A program made the position numbers and the translations under genes. A stretch of 55,199 nt of DNA from Flavobacteriales bacterium. GTDB taxonomy: Bacteria; Bacteroidota; Bacteroidia; Flavobacteriales; TMED113. The notes beneath the pieces were generated by a model, which was given only the letters and a program-made list of their open reading frames with translations, did no database searches and was not told the origin of the DNA. Shown piece by piece: positions 32,510-40,763 of this stretch (positions within the stretch are counted from its first letter, which is position 1; each line of letters starts with the position of its first letter). The stretch covers positions 1 to 55,199 of the forward strand of contig PKDT01000001.1 of assembly GCA_002863085.1 (NCBI GenBank), given 5' to 3'.

Positions 32510-34600
32510 TCAAAAATTTATATACCTTCTTCTCACTATCCATTCAGAAATCATAAGAAACAGTAATGCAATTAGTATAAATACTTTGTCTAAAAGTGTG
32601 CTGAGGCTATCCATTGTGTCTATTTTACTTTTATATGATTCTGATTCAATAATAGTGTCAGTCAGTTTGTCAAGATTTTTAAGTTCAAAAAAAAGACCAT
32701 CATGTTTAGACGCAAGATTATTTAGAAAATTAATATTTCCTTTTGTGATTCGGGATTCAATATCGGGACTGACAACAGTAAATTTACCACTATCAATCAA
32801 GGTTTGATCATTTAAGTTAGTTTTAGCAATGAAGGAATAGTTACCAACTGGCAAATTAATTTTTAAAAAAAATCTATTTTCATTTTTTAAAAATTCATTA
32901 ACGTAATTGTTTCCATTTTCATCTTTTACAGACAACTCTACATCATGCTTGTTAGTTAGGTCGTAATTTTTATCATATAGATGTGCAGAAAAATCTATTC
33001 CATTTTCAAAAGAGTAAATCGGTTTGTATTTTACATCAAATCGTTTTTTGTTTTCATCGACCAATATCGATTGAATAATGTTAGAAATAAATCTGTCAAA
33101 AACTGAATTATTATCATAAATTTCAAAACTGTTTAATTTTAATCTCCAGAGTCCCTCACCAATCAGATATGCGCTATTAATGTTGTTTGTTGTAAAAAAG
33201 AAAATTGGTTGTTTTGTTATTAGTCCACCTACTTTTTTATATAACAATACATCTGAAAGATTGTTTATTGTCGGGGTGTTGAACGGAACTAATAAGTTAT
33301 TCGAAATTGATAAAAGAAAATTTAAACTATCATCAATTTCAAATGAATTGAAATACAAATTTTTTGAAAATTCAACATTTTCAAAAAAATTACTTTTTTC
33401 TTGAAAGGATATGTTGTGTGTTTTTAAAGAAAAGTCATCTAACTGAGAATTTTTACCTAAAATATACCACTTTGGGATAGATTGAAGAATTAAATCAATT
33501 TCTTCGTCAAGCTTAGAAAGTTGATGAAATATAACTAAATCATATTTTTTGATATCTTGTGTTTGTTGTAAATCTTTTTCCCAGACTGATTCCACAACAT
33601 ATTGATCAAAACTCTCTAGTGTATTTTTCAATGCGGCAATATCAGGATGAAAATCAGAAAAAAGAATTAGAATTTTTTTTCTGTTATCTATTACGTCAAT
33701 AAAGAAAGATTCTTCATTATTATTTTTATTTTGTTCATTCGAGTTGCTATCTAAAATAATTTTATATTTATTTAGTCCAACTTCTTGTGAAGTAATGTCA
33801 AAAATCAAGTCCGTTGAAAAATTTGAATTATTAACCTTAATTGTCTTTGACTTAATTAAATTTTTAAATGAATCATCTTCATTTAAATCATATAACTTAA
33901 CATAAATCTCAGATCCTTTCATTTTTTTTGCCTTCAACAACACATTGACTTTGAATGAATTTCCTAAATAGGCAAAATTATTATTTGAAACTTTATCAAT
34001 ATAGATATCATTTTTGGTAACAGAATCACCTATAAAAATGCAATGTAAAGGGGCGTTGAGATTTATATCTTCATAAATGGGATTGATGCCACTGTTGTAG
34101 ATTCCGTCCGAAGAAAGGACATAAGCAACAATATTTTCATTAGAATATAAATCTTTTGCCCTGTTGATTACATTTGAAAAGTCAGTTAAATTGCCATCAA
34201 AGTTTGAAAAACCTGGCTTGATTGTTTTATCAAAAGAAATGACATCAAAATCAATTTTTTTTGATTTAAAAAGTGAATCAATTAGATCAGTATATTTTTT
34301 TTTAAAAAATATAGAGTCACTAGTAGATAAAACAGATCTACTGTTATCTTGTAAAAAAACAATTTTAGGTGATTTAGAAATTCTTTGTTGTGTCATTATT
34401 TGAATATTTAGCAAAATCAAACAAAGAATAAAAAAAATCAAAAATCTGATGGAAAATAAAGATAAATGAACTGTTTTAGGTAAATCATTTAATGTATAGT
34501 GTTTTCTATACATCAAATAGGTGGCAAAAAAGGAAAAAACCACACACAATAGAAATTTAGCTGGACTTAAATTAGCTAAATAAAAATTTGAATATAACAT
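32510..34600 (-). CDS. VWA-domain membrane protein of unknown function
   Basis: This 696-residue protein has two N-terminal transmembrane helices (about 12-30 and 45-66), then a von Willebrand A-like domain with a MIDAS-type D-x-S-x-S (LQDNSRSV near residue 84) and VLSSDGIYNSGINP near 164. An Ig-like beta region and a receiver-like region follow (ILILFSDFHPDIAALKN), with a beta-rich C-terminal part and a final transmembrane helix (about 674-690). The layout resembles BatA-like or large VWA proteins common in Bacteroidetes. It is 9 nt after fabG in a sucD-fabG-VWA unit. It may sense or bind envelope ligands, but this is inference. Confidence 0.72.
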   Translation of the reverse strand: MLYSNFYLANLSPAKFLLCVVFSFFATYLMYRKHYTLNDLPKTVHLSLFSIRFLIFFILCLILLNIQIMTQQRISKSPKIVFLQDNSRSVLSTSDSIFFKKKYTDLIDSLFKSKKIDFDVISFDKTIKPGFSNFDGNLTDFSNVINRAKDLYSNENIVAYVLSSDGIYNSGINPIYEDINLNAPLHCIFIGDSVTKNDIYIDKVSNNNFAYLGNSFKVNVLLKAKKMKGSEIYVKLYDLNEDDSFKNLIKSKTIKVNNSNFSTDLIFDITSQEVGLNKYKIILDSNSNEQNKNNNEESFFIDVIDNRKKILILFSDFHPDIAALKNTLESFDQYVVESVWEKDLQQTQDIKKYDLVIFHQLSKLDEEIDLILQSIPKWYILGKNSQLDDFSLKTHNISFQEKSNFFENVEFSKNLYFNSFEIDDSLNFLLSISNNLLVPFNTPTINNLSDVLLYKKVGGLITKQPIFFFTTNNINSAYLIGEGLWRLKLNSFEIYDNNSVFDRFISNIIQSILVDENKKRFDVKYKPIYSFENGIDFSAHLYDKNYDLTNKHDVELSVKDENGNNYVNEFLKNENRFFLKINLPVGNYSFIAKTNLNDQTLIDSGKFTVVSPDIESRITKGNINFLNNLASKHDGLFFELKNLDKLTDTIIESESYKSKIDTMDSLSTLLDKVFILIALLFLMISEWIVRRRYINF

Positions 34601-34609
34601 TTGATGATA

Positions 34610-35356
34610 TTATGTTACCATTCCACCACAAACATTAATTACTTGACCGGTGACATACGATGACATATCCGAGGCTAAAAATAATGCAACATCAGAAATA
34701 TTTTCGGTAGACCCAGTTCTGTTTAATGGTATTTTTTGTTTCCATGAGTTCAAAACTTCGTCAGGTAACTTCTCAGTCATTTCAGTTTCTATGAAACCAG
34801 GAGCAATAACATTGCACCTTATATTTCTTGAACCAAGTTCAAGAGCAATTGACTTGGAAAAACCAATAATCGCAGATTTTGATGCGGAATAATTAGACTG
34901 ACCAGCATTGCCTTTTACCCCAACAACAGAGCTCATATTAATAATTGAACCTTTCCTATTCTTTAACATACTTCTTTGTACACATTTTGTCAAATTAAAA
35001 ACTGAATTCATATTTATCTCCATGACAGATTGAAAGTCGTTTTCAGACATTCTCAAAAGTAAGTTGTCTTTTGTTATGCCTGCATTGTTAACCAAAACAT
35101 CTACCGAACCTAAATCCTTAATAACACAGTCAACTAAGTCTTGTGAAGACTCATAGTTTGATGCGTCGGACTTGTAACACGCAACATTACTACTAATTTT
35201 TTTAAGCTCGTTTAATGTTCTGTCTGATTCTTCTTGTGAAGAATAATGAGAAAATACAACGTTGGCACCATTATTTAAGAATTTTTTTACGATGGACTTA
35301 CCGATTCCTCTAGAACCCCCTGTTACAATAATATTTTTGTCTTTTAGTAAATTCAT
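34610..35356 (-). CDS. fabG: 3-oxoacyl-[acyl-carrier-protein] reductase
   Basis: FabG reduces 3-oxoacyl-ACP with NADPH in fatty acid elongation. The 248-residue short-chain dehydrogenase has the cofactor loop VTGGSRGIGKSIVKKF near residue 12, the NNAGITKDNLLLRM block near 88, the catalytic serine in INMSSVVGVKGNAGQ, and the Y-x-x-x-K in SNYSASKSAIIGFSKS near 154. The NVIAPGFIETEMTE and YVTGQVINVCGGMVT segments are FabG-like. It lies 2 nt after sucD and 9 nt before the VWA gene. Other SDR oxidoreductases are possible, but motif quality favours FabG. Confidence 0.92.
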   Translation of the reverse strand: MNLLKDKNIIVTGGSRGIGKSIVKKFLNNGANVVFSHYSSQEESDRTLNELKKISSNVACYKSDASNYESSQDLVDCVIKDLGSVDVLVNNAGITKDNLLLRMSENDFQSVMEINMNSVFNLTKCVQRSMLKNRKGSIINMSSVVGVKGNAGQSNYSASKSAIIGFSKSIALELGSRNIRCNVIAPGFIETEMTEKLPDEVLNSWKQKIPLNRTGSTENISDVALFLASDMSSYVTGQVINVCGGMVT

Positions 35357-35358
35357 AA

Positions 35359-36225
35359 TTAAATTATTTTGAGCATAGTTTCACCAATTTTTGCTGGTGA
35401 ATCAACTACATGAATTCCACAGCTTTTCATAATTTTCATTTTTGCATCAGCTGTGTCGTCTTTTCCTCCAACAATTGCCCCAGCATGTCCCATTTTTCTA
35501 CCTGGAGGAGCTGTTTGACCTGCAATGAAACCAACGACTGGTTTATTTCCATTTTTTTTGATCCATTTGGCAGCATCATTTTCCATCTGACCACCAATTT
35601 CACCAATCATCACAATACCTTTGGTGTCTTTATCTTTCATAAACATTTTAACAGCATCGAGTGTTGTAGTACCTATAACTGGATCTCCTCCGATTCCAAT
35701 ACAAGTTGACTGTCCCAGTCCAACTTTTGTTAGTTGATCAACTGCTTCGTATGTCAATGTTCCTGATCGGGATACAACCCCAATATTACCTTTTTTATGA
35801 ATAAAACCAGGCATGATACCTAATTTAATCTCATCAGGAGTAATAATCCCAGGGCAATTTGGGCCTACAAGTACAGTTTCAGTTTTGTCAACAATGTTCT
35901 TTACTTCAACCATGTCCCTGACTGGGACCCCCTCGGTAATACAAACAATAACCTCAATACCGGCTTGAATTGACTCAACAATTGCTGACTTTGCAAATTT
36001 TGGTGGGACGAAAATAATAGAGACGTTTGCTCCTGTGGTTTCGACTGCTTCTTTAACTGTATTAAAAACAGGCTTTTCAAGATGCACAGTGCCTCCTTTA
36101 CCGGGAGTTACGCCAGCTACAATTTTTGTTCCGTATTTAATCATTTGTTCAGAGTGGAAAGTCCCCTCAGAACCAGTAAAGCCCTGGACAATAACTTTTG
36201 AATTTTTATTAATTAAAATGCTCAT
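35359..36225 (-). CDS. sucD: Succinate-CoA ligase (ADP-forming) alpha subunit
   Basis: SucD with SucC interconverts succinyl-CoA and succinate in the TCA cycle while making a nucleoside triphosphate. I choose the ATG at 36225, which gives [21 protein letters not shown], the usual N-terminus of this family. The longer ORF track start adds 13 hydrophobic residues. Other marks are [13 protein letters not shown] near residue 125, [14 protein letters not shown] near 150, [15 protein letters not shown] near 175, and the phosphohistidine loop [17 protein letters not shown] near 250. sucC is not nearby. It heads a sucD-fabG-VWA unit. Confidence 0.96.
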   Translation of the reverse strand: MSILINKNSKVIVQGFTGSEGTFHSEQMIKYGTKIVAGVTPGKGGTVHLEKPVFNTVKEAVETTGANVSIIFVPPKFAKSAIVESIQAGIEVIVCITEGVPVRDMVEVKNIVDKTETVLVGPNCPGIITPDEIKLGIMPGFIHKKGNIGVVSRSGTLTYEAVDQLTKVGLGQSTCIGIGGDPVIGTTTLDAVKMFMKDKDTKGIVMIGEIGGQMENDAAKWIKKNGNKPVVGFIAGQTAPPGRKMGHAGAIVGGKDDTADAKMKIMKSCGIHVVDSPAKIGETMLKII

Positions 36226-36243
36226 AAAAAAAAAATTGTACAA

Positions 36244-36251
36244 CAAACTTA
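36244..36251 (-). promoter_or_regulatory. Candidate -7 box (TAAGTTTG) for the sucD operon
   Basis: TAAGTTTG on the minus strand fits TAnnTTTG and lies 18 nt before the chosen sucD ATG. It supports the shorter sucD start, because it lies within the extended N-terminus of the ORF track version. Confidence 0.45.
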
Positions 36252-36297
36252 GAAAATAATTCAACTAATATTAAAATATAAGCTAATAATAATAAAT

Positions 36298-36305
36298 TAA
36301 ATTTG
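36298..36305 (+). promoter_or_regulatory. Candidate -7 box (TAAATTTG) for mnmE
   Basis: TAAATTTG on the plus strand matches TAnnTTTG, 15 nt before the mnmE ATG. It is back to back with the sucD box in a 95-nt divergent gap, where I see nothing else. No -33 TTG is evident. Confidence 0.4.
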
Positions 36306-36320
36306 TAAAAAATTAATATT

Positions 36321-37700
36321 ATGCAGTCTGATACAATTTGTGCAATTTCTTCAGCCCACGGAAAAGGGGCAATTGCTGTAATAAGAATCTCAGGACATAA
36401 CTCAATTGACGTATTAAACAAAATTTACTCACCCTATGGCAAGAAAGAAACATCAAAAAAATTAAGAAGACGTGTCTCGGTCGGCCAAATAACTGATGGA
36501 ACAAAATTTATTGACGAAGTCGTAGTTAATGAATTCTATGAGCCTCATTCGTACACAGGTGAAAATGTTGTTGAGATTTCTTGTCACGGTTCAACATATA
36601 TTCAAAATTATTTAATTGAACTATTGATAAAAAATGAATGTAGAATTGCAAACAAAGGAGAATTTACCTACAGAGCATTTATGAACAAAAAACTAGACCT
36701 ATCTCAAGCTGAAGCAGTTTCTGAGCTAATTTCTTCCAAAACCAGCAAATCCCATGAGTTAGCATTAAAACAAATGCGCGGAGGTATCTCAAGTGAGATT
36801 AAAATACTTAGAGATAAACTCATAAAATTTGCTTCACTAATTGAACTTGAGCTTGATTTTAGCCAAGAAGATGTTGAATTTGCTGATAGAAAAGAGCTAA
36901 TGACATTACTGGATTCCATAAAGTTTAAAATTCTCGCAATTATTAAATCTTTCAAATATGGAAATGCAATAAAAAACGGGGTGCCGATTTCAATTGTTGG
37001 ACAACCAAACTCAGGAAAATCTACTTTACTCAATAAGATTCTCAATGAGGAGAGATCAATAGTCTCTGACATTGAAGGAACGACAAGAGACACAATTGAA
37101 GAAATGATTAACTATAATGGAATTGAAATGAGATTCATTGACACTGCCGGTATAAGAAATACGGATGACAAAATTGAAAAAATTGGAATATCAAGAACTT
37201 ATGAAAAAATAAGTTCATCTTTATTTATTTTGTATTTAATTGATAGAAGTAATTACAATTCGTCACTGACAAAAAAAGAAATTCAATCCATAAAAAGTAA
37301 AATCTCTGACGAAGTGAAAATCATTGTACTTTTAAACAAATTTGACCTTAACAAATCTGATTTTAAAGATAATTTTTTAGAAAATTTTGATTGTTTTGAC
37401 ATTTCAGCTAAAAAAAATATTGGAGTAGAAAAAATTTTGAAAAACATCGAACAAAATGTTATAAATTGGAATGACATCAACTCAGATATTGTTATTACAA
37501 ATCAAAGACACTACAGTTCACTTACAAACACTATAAGTACGATTAATGAAATTGAAAAAGGTCTGGAGTCTAAAGTTTCCGGAGAATTTTTGTCTATTGA
37601 TATAAAAAAATCATTGGAATATCTCGGCGAAATCTCAGGGGAGATTTCAAATGAAGATTTACTTGACTCAATTTTTAGAGATTTTTGTATAGGAAAGTAA
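36321..37700 (+). CDS. mnmE: tRNA modification GTPase MnmE
   Basis: MnmE with MnmG places the aminomethyl-type modification on wobble uridine 34 of certain tRNAs, using a folate one-carbon unit. The 459-residue product has the N-terminal folate-binding domain (DTICAISSAHGKGAIAVIRISG), a helical domain, and an inserted G domain with GQPNSGKSTLLNKI near residue 225, DIEGTTRDTIEE near 253, DTAGIRNTDD near 275 and LLNKFDLNK near 337. It ends in FCIGK, the conserved catalytic-cysteine C-terminus. The ATG at 36321 starts the conserved domain directly. The TPP-riboswitch promoter overlaps its last codons. Confidence 0.97.
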   Translation: MQSDTICAISSAHGKGAIAVIRISGHNSIDVLNKIYSPYGKKETSKKLRRRVSVGQITDGTKFIDEVVVNEFYEPHSYTGENVVEISCHGSTYIQNYLIELLIKNECRIANKGEFTYRAFMNKKLDLSQAEAVSELISSKTSKSHELALKQMRGGISSEIKILRDKLIKFASLIELELDFSQEDVEFADRKELMTLLDSIKFKILAIIKSFKYGNAIKNGVPISIVGQPNSGKSTLLNKILNEERSIVSDIEGTTRDTIEEMINYNGIEMRFIDTAGIRNTDDKIEKIGISRTYEKISSSLFILYLIDRSNYNSSLTKKEIQSIKSKISDEVKIIVLLNKFDLNKSDFKDNFLENFDCFDISAKKNIGVEKILKNIEQNVINWNDINSDIVITNQRHYSSLTNTISTINEIEKGLESKVSGEFLSIDIKKSLEYLGEISGEISNEDLLDSIFRDFCIGK

Positions 37701-37717
37701 AAAAAATATTAATTTTG
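37685..37717 (+). promoter_or_regulatory. Candidate promoter (TTG-N22-TAATTTTG) for the TPP riboswitch and TonB receptor
   Basis: TTG at 37685-37687, inside the mnmE 3' end, and TAATTTTG at 37710-37717 resemble the Bacteroidetes -33 and -7 elements, with slightly long spacing. Transcription would start near 37722, at the 5' edge of the riboswitch aptamer, which supports the pairing of promoter and riboswitch. Confidence 0.5.
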
Positions 37718-37720
37718 ATT

Positions 37721-37795
37721 TGACATTGGGGGTGCCCTTACGGCTGAGATTATACCCACAGAACTTGCGGTGGTAATTCATCGAAAGAATTATTA
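37721..37795 (+). promoter_or_regulatory. TPP (thiamine pyrophosphate) riboswitch
   Basis: The conserved THI element is present in order: GGGGGTGCCC, GGCTGAGA, TATACCC closing P2, then GAACTTG and a P5 hairpin CGGTGGTAATTCATCG, followed by AAAG closing P4. The P1 stem is AT-rich and weak. The receptor ATG is about 18 nt after the aptamer, too close for a separate terminator hairpin, so control of translation initiation is likely. TPP binding should lower expression of the TonB-dependent receptor. Confidence 0.92.
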
Positions 37796-37812
37796 ATTTA
37801 AAACTTAATACA

Positions 37813-39846
37813 ATGAAAAATATTCCAATTTTCCTATTATTTACAATCAACTTAGTATTTGCACAAAATTCATCTGACTCAATAATCCAATTGAGTGAAG
37901 TTAACGCAACTTTTTTGGCAACAAAAAAAAGTCCTATCAACCACCAAAATATTCACATTGATTACATCAAAAATAAATCAGTGGGCCAAGAACCTTCTAT
38001 TTTACTTAGCAATACTCCCTCAATTACATATAGCGTTGATGGAGGTCATAGTCAAGGATATTCGTACTTTAGAATGAGAGGCTTAGATCAAACAAGAATA
38101 AATATTACAATTGATGGAGTTCCTCTAAATGACCCAATGAATCAAGCATTTTATTTCTCAAATTTTGCCAACTTACTTGGTTCTATTGAGATGATTCAAA
38201 TTCAACGAGGAGCAGGAATTTCTAAAAACGGAAATGCTAGTTATGCTGGTAGTATTGAACTATTTTCAAAAAAACTAAGTGATCCTCAGAGTTTTACTTT
38301 TGATATTGGTTACGGATCATACAACTCTTTTAAAACTTCTGCCTTTTTTAATTCTGGAATTAAAAACGGAAAGGCACTAAATTTAAGAGTTTCAAAAATT
38401 TACTCTGACGGATACAAAAATCATTCTTTTAACAATTCTCATTCATTAAACTTTTCTGGAGGTATTTTTCGTGATAAATCAATATGGAAACTAAGTGTGT
38501 TGGCGGGAAAACAAAAAAATGGGCTTGCATGGATGTCTGTTCCAGAAAATGACATTAACTGTTGTAAAACTACGAATGCAAATAGTGAATTTGAAGAAGA
38601 TGATTTTACTCAAGTTCAAACCAAAATCAACAACACTTTTTTAATAAATAAAAACAGCTCGGTAAAGTCAACTTTTTACTATACTTTTGCTGACGGCTGG
38701 TGGAACTTTGATTTGGATAACTATTATGGTGTTGATTCTGACGGCACTAATCTAACAAAAAATGAAATCAAGTCTGGAATGTTGGGTTTTTTTAGTAATT
38801 ACGAATACTTAGCTAAAAGCTTAAAATTCAACTTTGGTATTCATGGTAATACTTATAAAAATAATTACATTGAAAGCGACGCAAATTTAAATTCTATTTT
38901 TTATGATGTTGACAGGTTTAAAGAAGAACTAAGCACTTACACAAAAGTTGAATTCAACTTGGGCGAAAATTTTTTATTTTCCTCCGACATTCAGTTTAGA
39001 AAAACTAGTTTCGATTACGAGGGAGACGTAATGAAATTTAGAGAAATTTCGTGGAGTTTTATAAATCCAAAAATTGGCCTTAGTTATATAAGTCAAAACA
39101 ATGATGTTATTTATGTCAGTTTTGCGTCAACAGGAAGAGAGCCAGCCAAATATGACATGTTCCAAGGAAATGACATATTATCATATGTTCCTGGCGCTTT
39201 AGACTGGGACACCTATGAGTACATCGGCCCTGAATATGGAAATCAACTTATTTCCAAGAATCCTGAATTTGTAAATGATTTTGAATTTGGAGTTAGAAAG
39301 GAATTCAAAAATTTCAATATGAATTTAAATTTCTTTTACATGGATTTTAAAAACGAAAGGATACTTAATGGTCAAACTGGTCCAAGTGGCCTAGCTCTTA
39401 GATCTAGAGTTGATAACAGCCTTCGAACTGGATTAGAATTTTTTGGAGAATTATCAATTTTAAAGAATCTTAAACTAACAAATAATTCATCATACAATTA
39501 TAGTTCTGTAATACAAAATGATACAGAATTTACACCCATTCTTACGCCTGAGATAATAATCAATCAAGAGATAAGCTATTCAATTAAAAATGCAACTTTA
39601 AATCTTTCAGCTAGATATCAAAGTGATTCGTACATGAATTTTGAAAACTCAGAAAGTCTAGCTGACTATTTTTTGTTAAATGCAAGAATCGACTATAAAT
39701 ATGGTAATTATTTTACTTCATTATATTTAAATAACGTCACGGACATACATTACTTTAACAATGGAGAAGTAAACTCAGAAGGTCAAAGAAGCTATTGGGT
39801 TCAACCACCTAGAAACTTTTTTATATCGGTTGGATGTAATTTCTAA
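37813..39846 (+). CDS. TonB-dependent outer-membrane receptor, probably for thiamine or a precursor
   Basis: This 677-residue receptor has a signal peptide (1-18, ending VFAQ), a plug domain (about 30-150, with RMRGLDQTRINITIDGVPLND and IQIQRGAGISKNGNASYAGSIEL), and a barrel ending in WVQPPRNFFISVGCNF with a terminal Phe. It lacks the N-terminal carboxypeptidase-like domain of SusC types. The TPP riboswitch directly upstream makes thiamine, thiamine phosphates or a precursor the likely ligand, as for other TPP-controlled receptors in Bacteroidetes. No pnuT or thiamine kinase follows. The next gene is on the opposite strand with no gap. Confidence 0.9.
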   Translation: MKNIPIFLLFTINLVFAQNSSDSIIQLSEVNATFLATKKSPINHQNIHIDYIKNKSVGQEPSILLSNTPSITYSVDGGHSQGYSYFRMRGLDQTRINITIDGVPLNDPMNQAFYFSNFANLLGSIEMIQIQRGAGISKNGNASYAGSIELFSKKLSDPQSFTFDIGYGSYNSFKTSAFFNSGIKNGKALNLRVSKIYSDGYKNHSFNNSHSLNFSGGIFRDKSIWKLSVLAGKQKNGLAWMSVPENDINCCKTTNANSEFEEDDFTQVQTKINNTFLINKNSSVKSTFYYTFADGWWNFDLDNYYGVDSDGTNLTKNEIKSGMLGFFSNYEYLAKSLKFNFGIHGNTYKNNYIESDANLNSIFYDVDRFKEELSTYTKVEFNLGENFLFSSDIQFRKTSFDYEGDVMKFREISWSFINPKIGLSYISQNNDVIYVSFASTGREPAKYDMFQGNDILSYVPGALDWDTYEYIGPEYGNQLISKNPEFVNDFEFGVRKEFKNFNMNLNFFYMDFKNERILNGQTGPSGLALRSRVDNSLRTGLEFFGELSILKNLKLTNNSSYNYSSVIQNDTEFTPILTPEIIINQEISYSIKNATLNLSARYQSDSYMNFENSESLADYFLLNARIDYKYGNYFTSLYLNNVTDIHYFNNGEVNSEGQRSYWVQPPRNFFISVGCNF

Positions 39847-40572
39847 TTACTTTTTGTATTTTTCTTCAACAATCTCTGCGGATACTATTCCAGTTGGAAC
39901 AGCAATAATTCCATAACCGAGAATCATTATAAAAGTTGCAATAATTTTACCCAATATGGTTACTGGCACTACGTCTCCATATCCCACTGTTGTTAATGTT
40001 ACTATTGACCAATAAATACGTTCAGGGAGGGTATTGAAACCATTTTGTTGACCTTCAACAATATACATTATAGAGCCTAGAACAACAGCTAACAATAAAA
40101 CAAATAGTACAAAAGCAAGTATTTTTGGTCTAGATTTATCTAGTGCAATCATCATTATATTACCACCGGTCATATATTTTTTTAATTTAAACACCCGGAA
40201 AACTCTTATGAGTCTCAATATTCTTATGTCTAATAAAACTCCAATTGGCGGATATAGTGTTCTTAAATATGTTGGTATAATTGCTAAAAAATCTATAATT
40301 CCCCACCATGACACTATATACTTGAAGCGTTTTTTTGAGGAATATATTCTTAAAGCATACTCTATTGTAAATAAAATTGTAAAAAACCACTCTGTAAAAA
40401 GTAATAACCTACCCCAATCTTTTTCAATCGATGGAACGCTCTCTAAAATTACGCCAATACATGAAAGGACAATAAAAATTAACAGCCAAACATCAAATAA
40501 ATAAGCATACCTTCCATTTGTGGTGAAAATAATATTATGAATTTTTCCTTTAAGGGGGGTTTTTTTTGCCAT
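39847..40572 (-). CDS. Voltage-gated-type potassium channel
   Basis: This 241-residue six-helix K+ channel has a voltage-sensor-like region with S4 arginines (DIRILRLIRVFRVFKLKKY near residue 118) and a pore with the selectivity filter TLTTVGYGDVVPVT near 190, followed by S6 (FIMILGYGIIAVPTGIVSAEI). It has a short cytosolic C-terminus with no RCK domain. The intact filter predicts K+ selectivity, and the charged S4 predicts voltage response. It stands alone on the minus strand and abuts the TonB receptor stop exactly. Confidence 0.93.
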   Translation of the reverse strand: MAKKTPLKGKIHNIIFTTNGRYAYLFDVWLLIFIVLSCIGVILESVPSIEKDWGRLLLFTEWFFTILFTIEYALRIYSSKKRFKYIVSWWGIIDFLAIIPTYLRTLYPPIGVLLDIRILRLIRVFRVFKLKKYMTGGNIMMIALDKSRPKILAFVLFVLLLAVVLGSIMYIVEGQQNGFNTLPERIYWSIVTLTTVGYGDVVPVTILGKIIATFIMILGYGIIAVPTGIVSAEIVEEKYKK

Positions 40573-40591
40573 TAGACTTCACTATATTGTT

Positions 40592-40618
40592 CAAATATAT
40601 AACAATTATAAATTACAA
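40592..40618 (-). promoter_or_regulatory. Candidate promoter (TTG-N16-TATATTTG) for the K+ channel gene
   Basis: On the minus strand TTG (40618-40616) is followed after 16 nt by TATATTTG (40599-40592), 19 nt before the channel ATG. It is one of the better two-element matches in the window. Confidence 0.5.
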
Positions 40619-40628
40619 AACTATTTTA

Positions 40629-40763
40629 ATGTATGATAAAAAATTCAAGTTTATTGCAATTTTAGGCTTAATTCTAACAATCATCGGATTTCTTACAGGA
40701 AAGTTTTTCTTCTTATTATTACTATTTCCTTTCGGTTTTGGTTTTTTTAAAAAAAATAATTAG
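40629..40763 (+). CDS. Tiny membrane protein (44 residues)
   Basis: The ATG at 40629 gives MYDKKFKFIAILGLILTII, a 44-residue protein with a charged start, one or two hydrophobic helices (about 7-22 and 24-40) and a basic tail FKKNN. The ORF track version starts at a TTG within the K+ channel start codon region and reads through the channel promoter, so I reject it. Its 3' end overlaps the opposing lipoprotein gene by 4 nt, matching the compact style of real genes here. Its function is unknown. Confidence 0.5.
   Translation: MYDKKFKFIAILGLILTIIGFLTGKFFFLLLLFPFGFGFFKKNN

Noticed and set aside
35410-35709. 99-residue plus-strand ORF within sucD, rich in Phe, His, Cys and Asn
   Set aside because: Composition is explained by the antisense of SucD glycine and alanine codons, and no independent start signal is seen.
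36226-36264. Thirteen-residue N-terminal extension of sucD
   Set aside because: Family proteins start at MS-L-NKNSK, matching the ATG at 36225. The extension overlaps the likely promoter box.
36704-37093. 129-residue minus-strand ORF within mnmE
   Set aside because: It is antisense to conserved MnmE domains and is serine- and leucine-rich as expected for a shadow frame.
40566-40628. Upstream TTG start of the small membrane ORF
   Set aside because: It would overlap the opposite-strand channel start and its promoter, and adds a sequence without membrane or family features.
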